This document shows, piece after piece, positions 1 to 9,647 of a stretch of 64,000 bases of DNA; position 1 is the first letter of the stretch, and the number at the start of each line of letters is the position of its first letter. This DNA is from Shouchella clausii (lineage in GTDB: Bacteria > Bacillota > Bacilli > Bacillales > Bacillaceae_D), in contig NZ_BCXJ01000003.1 in NCBI RefSeq assembly GCF_001598215.1, positions 496,001-560,000 of the forward strand, written 5' to 3'. Under the pieces are notes generated by a model that saw only the letters and a program-made list of their open reading frames with translations, did not search any database and had not been told where the DNA came from. Position numbers and translations under genes: made by a program.

Positions 1-754
1 ATAGCTGCTTGCCGTCAATAAACGTACCAGTCTCTGTAATCCGAATGACTTTAAGAAGGCCATATTGGTTAATGCCCCGCGGCCACCAAGCAGGTGTGTA
101 CTTCCCTTTTTGATCGCCAAAATCCCCGGGGCTGCGCCAATGGCCAAGGCTTACTCCGTTAAACGTAAACGAAACATCAGATGGCCAATTATCGTTTGTA
201 AAAGGGGCTTCTGACGATAATTCCATTGAAATTTCCAATTCCTTTGGCGTTTCGCCCCCATGAATAAAATTCGAAAGTTTGTACTCAACAAACCCTTTAT
301 AAAACCAAAGGATTTTCGCGTTCACCCGCATTGGGTCAAGAAAATAACGAGGCTCATCAAATTCGCCAACAATCGTTTCTGGCGTGGCCAAGCCACATGT
401 AGGTTCTACATAAAAGTCAGTGAAATGGCCAACAGACACATGGTTCTCATGAAAAGCGCGAGTCGGATCAGTTTCCTTATTAGGAAAAGCGATCTGGGCG
501 TGTGTTACTCGAAGGGAACACATTTTTTGTACGCCTGCCTTGCCCCTTACATGCGCGGTGTCGATGAGCCCCGCCTTTTCTAATTTCTGTACATGTTTTG
601 TCATAATCGCGCTGCTTACTTGCTGCGACTCAGCCAGTTCCTTAATGTTCATAGCCCGCTCTGCCAGCAACTGTAATACATTTAAACGAATCCGGCTTGC
701 CAATGCTTCGTAAACCGGCAAAGACTGTTCTGTTAAGTCTAAATCTAGTTCCAT
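1..754 (-). CDS. ArsR-type winged-helix transcriptional regulator (C-terminus cut by window edge)
   Basis: The frame runs from an ATG at 754 off the left edge, giving 251 codons without a stop. The start is preceded by a good AGGTGG ribosome binding site. Residues about 10-85 read as a winged helix-turn-helix: VYEALASRIRLNVLQLL, then IKELAESQQVSSAIMTKHV, then LEKAGLI, the ArsR/HTH pattern of a sensor repressor. The remaining part, rich in aromatic residues (ILWFYKGFVEY, WWPRGINQYG), is an unrecognised C-terminal sensing domain. The gene reads in the same direction as the sugar importer that starts at 4649. A role in controlling that cluster is inference from position only. Confidence 0.7.
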   Translation of the reverse strand, partial: MELDLDLTEQSLPVYEALASRIRLNVLQLLAERAMNIKELAESQQVSSAIMTKHVQKLEKAGLIDTAHVRGKAGVQKMCSLRVTHAQIAFPNKETDPTRAFHENHVSVGHFTDFYVEPTCGLATPETIVGEFDEPRYFLDPMRVNAKILWFYKGFVEYKLSNFIHGGETPKELEISMELSSEAPFTNDNWPSDVSFTFNGVSLGHWRSPGDFGDQKGKYTPAWWPRGINQYGLLKVIRITETGTFIDGKQL

Positions 755-961
755 CGCGCCACCTATTTTTTCCGTTCATACTCGAACCGATTTCATCCAT
801 TTAAGAAACGGCCTTTAAGCAGTGAAAGCCCTAGCAAACCGAACAACACAAGGAGAAATCAACTCTCTCACCAGTATAATGAACTGGCTTTCTACCTACA
901 AGTCTGTGAAGACGCCCCACTCGCCATTTATAGACCTATAACTTGATTAAAAACGAACAAA

Positions 962-1591
962 TTATGGAGCTGGATGAGGCAACTGCTTCGCCCTTTGGAA
1001 TGCTTTTAGGCTAAAATGGGTGGTAATCCAAGCGAATAAGCTGCCAGCAAAGCAAAATCCAGCAGGAGGCACCAACACGAACAATAGGGCAGCTAGACAA
1101 AGAAAGACCGCCATGAACGCTGCATACCGTATTGAAGCGATCGCTAAGAGGGCAACATTCTTTAAAAAGGGGATGAGCGCCCCGTCAAATACGACTAATG
1201 CCGGGCCAATAAACAAGGCGCCTAACCCATACACGAGCAAACAGAGCATCAATAAAGCTGCAGCCGCTGCCGCTCCTGGAAAATCGAGGTGGAAGACGAT
1301 TAAATAGTCTACTACAAGTATGGCGCCCACAAGGGCAACGAAAAAACCAACAATGTTTGCCCGCCAAAACGCGCCTTTCCATTCTTGATAAAATGTCCTC
1401 ACTAGCGGAACATCGCCTTCTTTTAAACACCATCTTTTCATAACCGCATACATCGCGTACATTGCGGGAAAGAAGCCGACAACCACTCCCCCTAACAAAG
1501 AGAACACAAGCCATAAGCCGTTTAAAGCCGCTAAGCGTACTAGCCAATCACAAAGACGGAGTGCATAGCCGCGAAGACCGCTCTCATCCAT
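962..1591 (-). CDS. DUF624 (YesL-type) membrane protein
   Basis: This 209-residue integral membrane protein has about five hydrophobic segments: residues about 18-45, 75-100, 105-130, 135-150 and 155-190. The N-terminal LVRLAALNGLWLVFSLLG stretch and the MYAVMKRW turn are typical of the DUF624 family. Members (B. subtilis YesL, YteU) sit beside permeases of YesM/YesN-linked oligosaccharide importers, and their exact role is unknown. The gene starts 42 bp after the end of the upstream permease gene, behind AAGGAGGA, so it is the last gene of the importer operon that begins at 4649. Family call is fairly firm; function is open. Confidence 0.75.
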   Translation of the reverse strand: MDESGLRGYALRLCDWLVRLAALNGLWLVFSLLGGVVVGFFPAMYAMYAVMKRWCLKEGDVPLVRTFYQEWKGAFWRANIVGFFVALVGAILVVDYLIVFHLDFPGAAAAAALLMLCLLVYGLGALFIGPALVVFDGALIPFLKNVALLAIASIRYAAFMAVFLCLAALLFVLVPPAGFCFAGSLFAWITTHFSLKAFQRAKQLPHPAP

Positions 1592-1633
1592 TAGCCCATC
1601 CTCCTTTTTATACTTTTATGGCGGCGACCTCTA

Positions 1634-2476
1634 TTATCCCTTAATGCCCGAAAAGCTGACACCTTTGACAATTTGTTTCTCAAACACGAGAAAAGCAATA
1701 ATGACAGGGATTGAGGCAATCGCGTTGACGGTCATCGGCAAAATGTACGTCTCTGAATAATTAGAGTTAAACATCGGTATGCCGACAGGCAATGTATAGA
1801 GCGATTCGGAAATAATCGCTAGAAATGGCCATAAGAAATTGTTCCATGAGCCTATAAACGTCAATATGCCGACAGCAGCAACCGCTGATTTGCCAAGAGG
1901 CAGAACAACGTTCCAATACAAACGGAAATCATTGCAGCCATCAAGTTTTGCGCTTTCAATGAGTTCATTCGGCACGCCATCAAAAAAGCTTTTTAATATG
2001 ATAACGCCTAAAGGAGCGGCAATCCCAGGCAAGATAAGCCCTGCATATGTGTCAAGCAGCCCCATTGAGCCAATAATTTCATAGAGCGGGATAATCATCG
2101 CTTCACCTGGCACCATTAAACCGGCTAAAAAGAACAAATAGAGCGCTTTGCGGTAGCGAAAACGCATTTTCGAGAAAGCAAATGCCGCCATCGACGTCAA
2201 CAGGAGCGTCAGTACTGTCGTCATGAAACCAACAATAAAACTGTTCCAAATCCATAAAAACACATCGCTGCCGAGGATAATGTCGACATAGTTGCCAAAT
2301 GTGTACGGAGGCGCAAACCAATCTAACGGCGATGAAGCCGCCGTCCCTTCTGGTTTTAGGGAAACAAAGAACATCCAAATAATCGGGAACAAAAACAACA
2401 GCGCCGATACAAAGGCGACAGCCACTTTTACAGGACGAAACGGGTCACGCTTATTTTCAAGCTTCGTTTGACTCAT
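1634..2476 (-). CDS. Carbohydrate ABC transporter permease, MalG/AraQ type
   Basis: A 280-residue inner-membrane permease with six predicted membrane spans. The EAA loop (residues about 176-200, ELIESAKLDGCN followed by PLGKSAVA) contacts an ATPase. The LFPIIWMFFVSLK start of helix 1 is typical of MalG-type subunits. Its ATG overlaps the stop of the preceding permease by 4 bp (ATGA), so the two are translationally coupled. With the binding protein at 3384-4649 it forms one importer. No ATPase gene is present, so a shared MsmX-like ATPase elsewhere is inferred. The sugar is unknown; neighbouring arabinofuranosidase suggests arabino-oligosaccharides. Confidence 0.88.
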   Translation of the reverse strand: MSQTKLENKRDPFRPVKVAVAFVSALLFLFPIIWMFFVSLKPEGTAASSPLDWFAPPYTFGNYVDIILGSDVFLWIWNSFIVGFMTTVLTLLLTSMAAFAFSKMRFRYRKALYLFFLAGLMVPGEAMIIPLYEIIGSMGLLDTYAGLILPGIAAPLGVIILKSFFDGVPNELIESAKLDGCNDFRLYWNVVLPLGKSAVAAVGILTFIGSWNNFLWPFLAIISESLYTLPVGIPMFNSNYSETYILPMTVNAIASIPVIIAFLVFEKQIVKGVSFSGIKG

Positions 2477-3354
2477 AGAAGGCGTCCCTCCTTACCGCCT
2501 AAACGGAGCTGAATGACCGATAATACGAGGAGCACCATAAACAGCAAATACGACATAGCCGCTGCATAGCCAAGGTCATAGCGTTCAAAGCCCATTTCGT
2601 AAATGTACAAAATGATTGGACGTGTTGACGTCCCTGGACCGCCATTCGTTATTAACAAAATTTGCGCAAACACTTTGAACGAAGCAAGGATTTGCAAGAG
2701 AAAAATTAACCTTGAAATTGGCAATAGTTGCGGCAATGTGATACGCCAAAACATTTGTTGCCTTGTCGCTCCATCAACTTCGGCTGCTTCATAGAGTTCA
2801 TCGGGGATACCTTGCAACGCCGTCAGGTAGAGAATCATATTAAAGCCGACTGTCCACCAAAGAGTTACAGCAATAATGCTGACCCAGGCGAGTGATGGCG
2901 TCGCCAACCAAAACGGCTCTTTATCTAGTCCAAACGCTTGTAAAATGTTGTTGACGACCCCTGTATACGGTTGCAGCATAAAAATGGCGACAAACGAAAT
3001 GACCGATACACTTAAAATGCTTGGGAGAAAGAAAGATCCCCTAAAAAACGTTTTCAGCTTCGTATTTAAATTGGCCATTAGCGCAAGCACCAATGCCAGA
3101 ATAACCATTGTCGGCGTAGACAAGACGACAAACAATGTGGTATTGCCAAATGCTTCCCAAAAATTAGGGTCCTTCAGTACATTGGCGTAATGGGCAAGCC
3201 CAACAAAATCTTGCTGTTCAATTAACGTCCAGTTAAAAAGGCTCATTTGCATTCCTTTAAAAATGGGGTAAACCGTAAACAGCACATATGCCACAAAAAA
3301 AGCAATTAAAAATGGAACAGGGCGCAAGTCGTCTCGCCATGTCAACTTTTTCAC
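2473..3354 (-). CDS. Carbohydrate ABC transporter permease, MalF/AraP type
   Basis: This permease has six spans and an EAA loop (ELYEAAEVDGATRQQMF), and it pairs with the MalG-type subunit. The longest frame begins at an ATG (3372) lying on top of the AAGGAGGGG ribosome binding site. The GTG at 3354, six bases after that site, is the likely start and gives 293 residues. The gene follows the binding protein gene by about 30 bp and overlaps the next permease by 4 bp. Length and hydrophobic pattern fit the family. Confidence 0.88.
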   Translation of the reverse strand: MKKLTWRDDLRPVPFLIAFFVAYVLFTVYPIFKGMQMSLFNWTLIEQQDFVGLAHYANVLKDPNFWEAFGNTTLFVVLSTPTMVILALVLALMANLNTKLKTFFRGSFFLPSILSVSVISFVAIFMLQPYTGVVNNILQAFGLDKEPFWLATPSLAWVSIIAVTLWWTVGFNMILYLTALQGIPDELYEAAEVDGATRQQMFWRITLPQLLPISRLIFLLQILASFKVFAQILLITNGGPGTSTRPIILYIYEMGFERYDLGYAAAMSYLLFMVLLVLSVIQLRLGGKEGRLL

Positions 3355-3383
3355 GTTTTTCCCCTCCTTCATATGAGTCAGAA

Positions 3384-4649
3384 TTATTGGCGCGTGGTGA
3401 TACGTAATGCCTCGAACATCTGATCAATGCCTTCTTCTGGGGTCAGGCGATTGCTCATAACTTCATCAAGCGCCCGCACCATATCCGTCTCAGCAGGGTT
3501 TTGGTAAATCGTCTTATCGGTAAAAACGACTTTTGATGCTACTTCAGCATATTCGGAGCGAAAAGGCTGTTGTTGGAACTCAGGCGAAGCGACAACGTCC
3601 GTTCTAGCCGGGATATGGCCTGCTTTCGCCCAATCGGCGCCGCGATCGCTAACATAGGCAATGAATTCGGCAATCGCTTGTTGTCTCTCTGCTGTTTGCT
3701 CTTCTTTTATAGGGATAATCAACGTATGGGAGTCTCCTTGTGCCGCTTCGACTTCAAAAGATTGAGGCAAAGGAACGGCTGTAAAGTTCATGTCGCTCCC
3801 TTCCCAAATCCCAGTCGCCCACACGCCTGTCATCAAACCGACAGCATTTCCAGCCTGGAACGTTTCATAAAAATCGCCAATGTGCATCGGGATCACATCC
3901 CCGAAGAAGCTGTGAATATAGGTAGCTGCTTCGATTGCAATTTCCCGATCAAGCGTAATTTCTGGTTCCCGCAAGTCATCGGAAAAAATCGGTGTGCCTC
4001 CCATTTGAAAATAAACCGTCCACCACCAGCGGTACACATCAACCCCTCCCGTTGAAATGGAAAGCGGCGTTTTATCAGGAAGCACTTCCTTTGCTTGTTG
4101 AAAAAATGCTTTAAAGCCTTCAGGCGACTCTTCTATTTTAGGGCGGCCATCTTCATCCAACAGCCCAGCTTCTTCCGCTAAGTCGTTGTTAATATACAGG
4201 ATGAACGGGTGTGTGTCGATTGGCACTGCATAAGCAGCGCCTTCCACTTCAACCGCTTCACGGATGTTGGCTGGAAATAACTCAAAATCAAATTCTGTCT
4301 CCGCCATAATCGGTTCTACAGGTTCTAGCAATCCTTGATTCATAAGTTGTGGAAGCGTTGCTGCGTGAGAGACGGCAATATCTGGCCCTCTATCGGCTGC
4401 TACGCTCGTGACCACTTTCGTATAATAGTCATCCCAATCTTGCAGAATCATGTCAATGTACACTTCATCTTGACTATTGTTATAGTCATCAACAATTGCT
4501 TCCATATACGACAAATCGCCACCTGAAAAAAACACCCAATAATCGAGTTTCATCCTGCCATCACCAGTTGTCCCTGTTGTCTGGGCACAGGCGCCAAGAA
4601 GGAGTGCCGCGCTTGCTAAGACAGCGAACTTGCCAAAAACACGCTTCAT
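3384..4649 (-). CDS. Extracellular sugar-binding lipoprotein (family 1 solute-binding protein)
   Basis: A 421-residue binding protein. Its N-terminus is a lipoprotein signal peptide (hydrophobic AVLASAALLLGAC, lipobox LGAC with Cys at about residue 20), so the mature protein is membrane-anchored outside the cell. The body resembles UgpB/MalE-type proteins (DYWVFFSGGDLSYMEAIVDDYN near the N-terminus, and GLMTGVWATGIWEG in the middle). It is the first gene of an importer operon with the two permeases and the DUF624 protein downstream. The start is preceded by AAAGGAG. A cre-like site lies about 35-48 bp upstream, so catabolite control is likely. Ligand unknown. Confidence 0.87.
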   Translation of the reverse strand: MKRVFGKFAVLASAALLLGACAQTTGTTGDGRMKLDYWVFFSGGDLSYMEAIVDDYNNSQDEVYIDMILQDWDDYYTKVVTSVAADRGPDIAVSHAATLPQLMNQGLLEPVEPIMAETEFDFELFPANIREAVEVEGAAYAVPIDTHPFILYINNDLAEEAGLLDEDGRPKIEESPEGFKAFFQQAKEVLPDKTPLSISTGGVDVYRWWWTVYFQMGGTPIFSDDLREPEITLDREIAIEAATYIHSFFGDVIPMHIGDFYETFQAGNAVGLMTGVWATGIWEGSDMNFTAVPLPQSFEVEAAQGDSHTLIIPIKEEQTAERQQAIAEFIAYVSDRGADWAKAGHIPARTDVVASPEFQQQPFRSEYAEVASKVVFTDKTIYQNPAETDMVRALDEVMSNRLTPEEGIDQMFEALRITTRQ

Positions 4650-4683
4650 ATTGACCGGCTCCTTTCTAAAACGGGCATTATTC

Positions 4684-4697
4684 AGAAAACGCTTTCA
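4684..4697 (-). promoter_or_regulatory. CcpA cre site upstream of importer operon
   Basis: On the minus strand the sequence is TGAAAGCGTTTTCT, matching the Bacillus cre consensus TGWAANCGNTNWCA except for the last base. It lies between the arabinofuranosidase terminator and the binding protein gene starting at 4649. A weak promoter-like TTGATA followed by AATAAT brackets the site, which would let CcpA block initiation. Confidence 0.6.
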
Positions 4698-4710
4698 TAT
4701 CAATTGGTTA

Positions 4711-4743
4711 GAAAGCCGCCTAGCTGCACGCAAGCGGCCTTTC
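4711..4743 (-). terminator. Terminator-like hairpin between the arabinofuranosidase gene and the importer operon
   Basis: The inverted repeat GAAAGCCGC / GCGGCCTTTC has one bulge and a loop of about 14 bases. It sits just after the arabinofuranosidase stop (4749) on the minus strand. The T-run is short, so termination may be partial and some readthrough into the importer operon is possible. Confidence 0.5.
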
Positions 4744-4748
4744 ATGCC

Positions 4749-6308
<1,560 letters not shown>

Positions 6309-6336
6309 TCAAAAACATTTATATTACTTTATGTGA

Positions 6337-6365
6337 ATTATACGCCCGCCTTTTCCACCCGTCAA
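6337..6365 (-). promoter_or_regulatory. Sigma-A promoter of abfA
   Basis: The minus strand shows TTGACG (6360-6365), exactly 17 bases, then a perfect TATAAT (6337-6342). It lies 77 bp upstream of the abfA start codon and directly after the terminator of the preceding importer operon. Confidence 0.8.
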
Positions 6366-6385
6366 CGCGAAATTTAAAACAAACG

Positions 6386-6417
6386 AAAAAAAGAACCCAT
6401 GTAATGGATTCTTTTTT
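6386..6417 (-). terminator. Intrinsic terminator after the second importer operon
   Basis: A hairpin with CCAT / ATGG stem top, GAA / TTC and an A6 / T6 base closes around a 3-base loop. On the minus strand it ends in a run of Ts; the A/T symmetry makes it usable in both directions. It separates the permease gene ending at 6463 from the abfA promoter. Confidence 0.75.
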
Positions 6418-6462
6418 GAATAACAATGTAAGCCAAACATTCCCCTTAAACGGCGCTTCTAT

Positions 6463-7305
6463 TTATTTAAGCCCAGTTGTCGCAATGCCCTCAACCAAGT
6501 GCTTTTGGAAAAACAAGAAGATGATAAATTGAGGCAATAGCGATAAAGTCGACATCGCCAAGAGCGGTCCCCACGATGTGCCCCCTTCTGCATCCATAAA
6601 GTTTCTCAGCCCTAGCGAGACGGTTTGGATGTCAGCACTATTTAAATAAATTAACGGAGCAAGAAAATCATCCCATGCCCACATAAAAGCAAAAATGGCG
6701 ACAGTCACAAGCGCTGGTTTGATTAAAGGCAGAATGATCCGCCAAAAAATCCCAAACGTCGAGCATCCGTCAATGATAGCCGCCTCATCTAGTTCCCGTG
6801 GAATGCCGCGGATAAACTGGATGAGCAGGAAAATGAAAAAAGGCGTGCCCCCTAAAAAAGCGGGAACGATTAGCGGGTAAAACGTATTGACCCAACCGAT
6901 GTTATGGAACATGATGTATTGCGGTATTAATGTTATTTGCACAGGCAACATCACCGTGCCGAGCAAGCAAGCAAATAAGATTTTTTTAAAGCGAAACTGC
7001 AAGCGCGCAAAGCCGTAGGCGACAATGCTCGAAGACAGAATGGCGCCTATGACAGACAAAGCCGTAATAAAAATAGAGTTAGAAAAATAGACGTCAAATC
7101 CAGTTCGCCCAAACCCTTCCCAGCCTTTTGTATAGTTTTCCCACAAAAATTCGCCAGGCCATAACGAAGCGGCGTTGCCAAAAATCTCTGTTTGCGGCTT
7201 TAAAGAGCTTGCCACCATCCATAAGATTGGATACAGCATGACAAAACCGAATAAAACGACAAACGTATAATAAATCGCATCCGCCGTTTTGGTCCGCTTC
7301 TTCAT
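6463..7305 (-). CDS. Carbohydrate ABC transporter permease, MalG/AraQ type
   Basis: A 280-residue six-span permease with an EAA loop (ELDEAAIIDGCSTFGIFW) and the family start LYPILWMVASSLKP. It is closely similar along its whole length to the permease at 14010-14852, also 280 residues. Its start overlaps the stop of the preceding permease by 4 bp. It is the last gene of the importer operon 9557-6463. No ATPase is encoded. Substrate is probably an oligosaccharide from pectin, by context. Confidence 0.88.
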   Translation of the reverse strand: MKKRTKTADAIYYTFVVLFGFVMLYPILWMVASSLKPQTEIFGNAASLWPGEFLWENYTKGWEGFGRTGFDVYFSNSIFITALSVIGAILSSSIVAYGFARLQFRFKKILFACLLGTVMLPVQITLIPQYIMFHNIGWVNTFYPLIVPAFLGGTPFFIFLLIQFIRGIPRELDEAAIIDGCSTFGIFWRIILPLIKPALVTVAIFAFMWAWDDFLAPLIYLNSADIQTVSLGLRNFMDAEGGTSWGPLLAMSTLSLLPQFIIFLFFQKHLVEGIATTGLK

Positions 7306-8237
7306 TTGCTTCCCCCCTCATAATGCACCCAATATTTGGACGTCGCAAACAAAATAAGTGTAATCACGCCAATGATGACAAGCAGAATCCATGCCATTGC
7401 CGACGCATAGCCCATCCGTAAATGCTCAAATGCCGTTTCATATAAATAGACCGCATAAAAATTGGTCGCATCCATTGGTCCACCGTTTGTAATTAAAAAC
7501 GCTTGTGTAAATGTCATAAACGCTCCAATTGTTTGCATGATTAAATTAAAGAAAATAACCGGTGTCAACATCGGCAGCGTGATCCGAAAGAAACGAGTTA
7601 ATGTAGACGCACCATCAACGCTTGCCGCTTCATAAAGCTCCAGCGGAATTTGCCGCAGCCCTGCCAAAAAGATAATGAGCGGCGAACCAAATTGCCAAAC
7701 GACAAGCACAATTAAAATCGATAGCGCGTATGACGGATCGCCGAGCCAATTGATGCCATCAAGGCCAACAGAGGCAAATAACGTATTAATTGCCCCTTCT
7801 CGGCCAAATAGCTGGCGCCACACAACGGCGATCGCCACACTCCCCCCAATGATGGAGGGAATGTAATAAATCGTCGTAAACAACCCTGTCCCTTTTCTCC
7901 CCGTATTAAAGAGCAGCGCTAGCAATAGGGCAAAAATCAGCTTTAGAGGCGTAGAGACAAACACGAATATGAGCGTGACTTTTAAAGACTGGACAAAACG
8001 CGGGTCATTGAACAACACGTTTTTGTAATTGTCGAGTCCTGTCCAAACTGCAGGGGAAAGCATGTCATAATTCGTAAACGAAAAATAAAGAGATGCCAGC
8101 ATCGGCCCTATGACTAACCCTAAAAAGCCAATTAGCCAAGGGGAAATGATCAAGTAGGCAACGAAATCGTTGCGAAACGATCCTTTCAGTGATTTTCGTT
8201 TGAGAGAAGGTTGAATGGTGCTTTGCGTAGGTCTCAT
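7302..8237 (-). CDS. Carbohydrate ABC transporter permease, MalF type
   Basis: A 311-residue permease with six spans. It has the LIISPWLIGFLGLVIGPMLASL first helix and an EAA loop (ELYEAASVDGASTLTRFF). The start follows GGAGGCCAAG. It is strongly similar to the permease at 14857-15801 (shared LIFVFVSTPLKLIFALLLA / IIFLAGLRQIPLELYEAAS blocks). It sits between its binding protein gene (22-bp gap) and its partner permease (4-bp overlap). Confidence 0.88.
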   Translation of the reverse strand: MRPTQSTIQPSLKRKSLKGSFRNDFVAYLIISPWLIGFLGLVIGPMLASLYFSFTNYDMLSPAVWTGLDNYKNVLFNDPRFVQSLKVTLIFVFVSTPLKLIFALLLALLFNTGRKGTGLFTTIYYIPSIIGGSVAIAVVWRQLFGREGAINTLFASVGLDGINWLGDPSYALSILIVLVVWQFGSPLIIFLAGLRQIPLELYEAASVDGASTLTRFFRITLPMLTPVIFFNLIMQTIGAFMTFTQAFLITNGGPMDATNFYAVYLYETAFEHLRMGYASAMAWILLVIIGVITLILFATSKYWVHYEGGSK

Positions 8238-8258
8238 CTTGGCCTCCTGTTCCGATGC

Positions 8259-9557
8259 TTACTTTAAGATCGATTCTGCTTGCTGGCGAAACTGTTCGGC
8301 TCCATCTTCCGGTGTGGTTTGCCCATATTTCAACGACTCCACGACCCGTAAGAAGGCAGCGCGCACTTCACTCTCACCAGGTGGGGGCAGCGGATCGGCT
8401 GGCGCCGAGTTCTCAGCTACATATTCTAAGTACGCAAACGTTTTTTCCACTTCTGGCGAGACTTTGCCCTCAAGATGGGAACGGATCTCAGCTGAAATCG
8501 GCACGCCCCGCTCAGCCTGGAGGATTTCATTTGCCTCAGGATCATTTGTTATAAAGTCAATAAACAGCGCGGCATTTTCTTCTTGGTTCGTATGCTCGCT
8601 AATGGCGAACGACATGCTTGGCCTTACCCAGTTGCCTTCCGTTCCCCCTTCCATTTCAGGAAGCGATTTCAAATCCAATTCTGCTTCTGTTAACGCCTGC
8701 TGCCCAATAATCTGGTTGCTCGCAATCAGCAACATGCTTGTCGTGCCGTCTGCAATCGTTGAATCCCCGCCTTGAATATATTCCATCGTTAATTCATGGG
8801 GCGGCGCTGCTTCGTCTTCGATCATTCCTTGGATAAATTGAAAATAAGAAACGAGCGTTTCATCAGAGTAGCCAAGCCCTTCGCCTGTTTCATTAAACAC
8901 GCTTTCGCCATTCTGCCTTGCATAGGCAAAAAACAGGTCAAACTCAGTGTTATTAAAGTCGTAGCCATAAAAGCCATCGCCAAGTGCGCTTTTTAATTCC
9001 AGCATCGCTGCTTTCATATCGTCGTACGTATAACCTTCGTCTAGCTCAATGCCATGTTCGGCAAACAGTTCGGCGTTGTAAAGCATGCCAAGGGCATTGG
9101 AGCCGAGTGAAATCCCGTATACGGCATCGTCGATCGTATTGACATCTTGGTAGACATCGTCCACATTGGACAAATCAATGGAGCCGTCCTCAATTAGAGA
9201 GGCCAAATCTTTTAATAAATTTCTGGAAATGTACTCGTTCATTTTGGTGTAGTCTAATTGGACGACATCGGGCAAGTTGCTTCCTGCTGCTTGTGTCGTT
9301 AGCCGCTCCCAATAGTTGTCCCAGCTCGTATACTCTGGTTCAACCGTTATATCAGGATATTTTTCTTCAAACAGATCGATCACTTCAAGTGTCATTGTGT
9401 GGCGCTCCTGCCCGCCCCACCACGCAACCCGTAAAACATTGTCGCCGCTGGCGGTCGAACCGTTGTCTTCTCCTCCTGTTCCAACTTGGCAACCTGTTAC
9501 TGCAAGGGCCGATAGGGCCATTGCCGAATAAAGAACAGTGCTCCGCTTTTTTTTCAC
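8259..9557 (-). CDS. Extracellular sugar-binding lipoprotein
   Basis: A 432-residue binding protein with a lipoprotein signal peptide (MALSALAVTGC lipobox, Cys at about residue 23), starting at a GTG behind AAGGAGGAG. The mature part begins with a linker rich in Gly/Asn/Ser and then LRVAWWGGQERH, a motif shared with the binding protein at 15827-17140 (LRVAWWGSQARH). The two proteins also share the APPHEL/APPDV region and the ERGVPIS motif near the C-terminus, so they are paralogues. First gene of the operon ending at 6463. Confidence 0.88.
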   Translation of the reverse strand: MKKKRSTVLYSAMALSALAVTGCQVGTGGEDNGSTASGDNVLRVAWWGGQERHTMTLEVIDLFEEKYPDITVEPEYTSWDNYWERLTTQAAGSNLPDVVQLDYTKMNEYISRNLLKDLASLIEDGSIDLSNVDDVYQDVNTIDDAVYGISLGSNALGMLYNAELFAEHGIELDEGYTYDDMKAAMLELKSALGDGFYGYDFNNTEFDLFFAYARQNGESVFNETGEGLGYSDETLVSYFQFIQGMIEDEAAPPHELTMEYIQGGDSTIADGTTSMLLIASNQIIGQQALTEAELDLKSLPEMEGGTEGNWVRPSMSFAISEHTNQEENAALFIDFITNDPEANEILQAERGVPISAEIRSHLEGKVSPEVEKTFAYLEYVAENSAPADPLPPPGESEVRAAFLRVVESLKYGQTTPEDGAEQFRQQAESILK

Positions 9558-9647
9558 AACAACTCCTCCTTGTATTCCGTGTTCACGTCCCTTGACGGGC
9601 GCGGCTGCTCAGATCCGTTTCTCACACGGCTTGTCTGTATACCACAG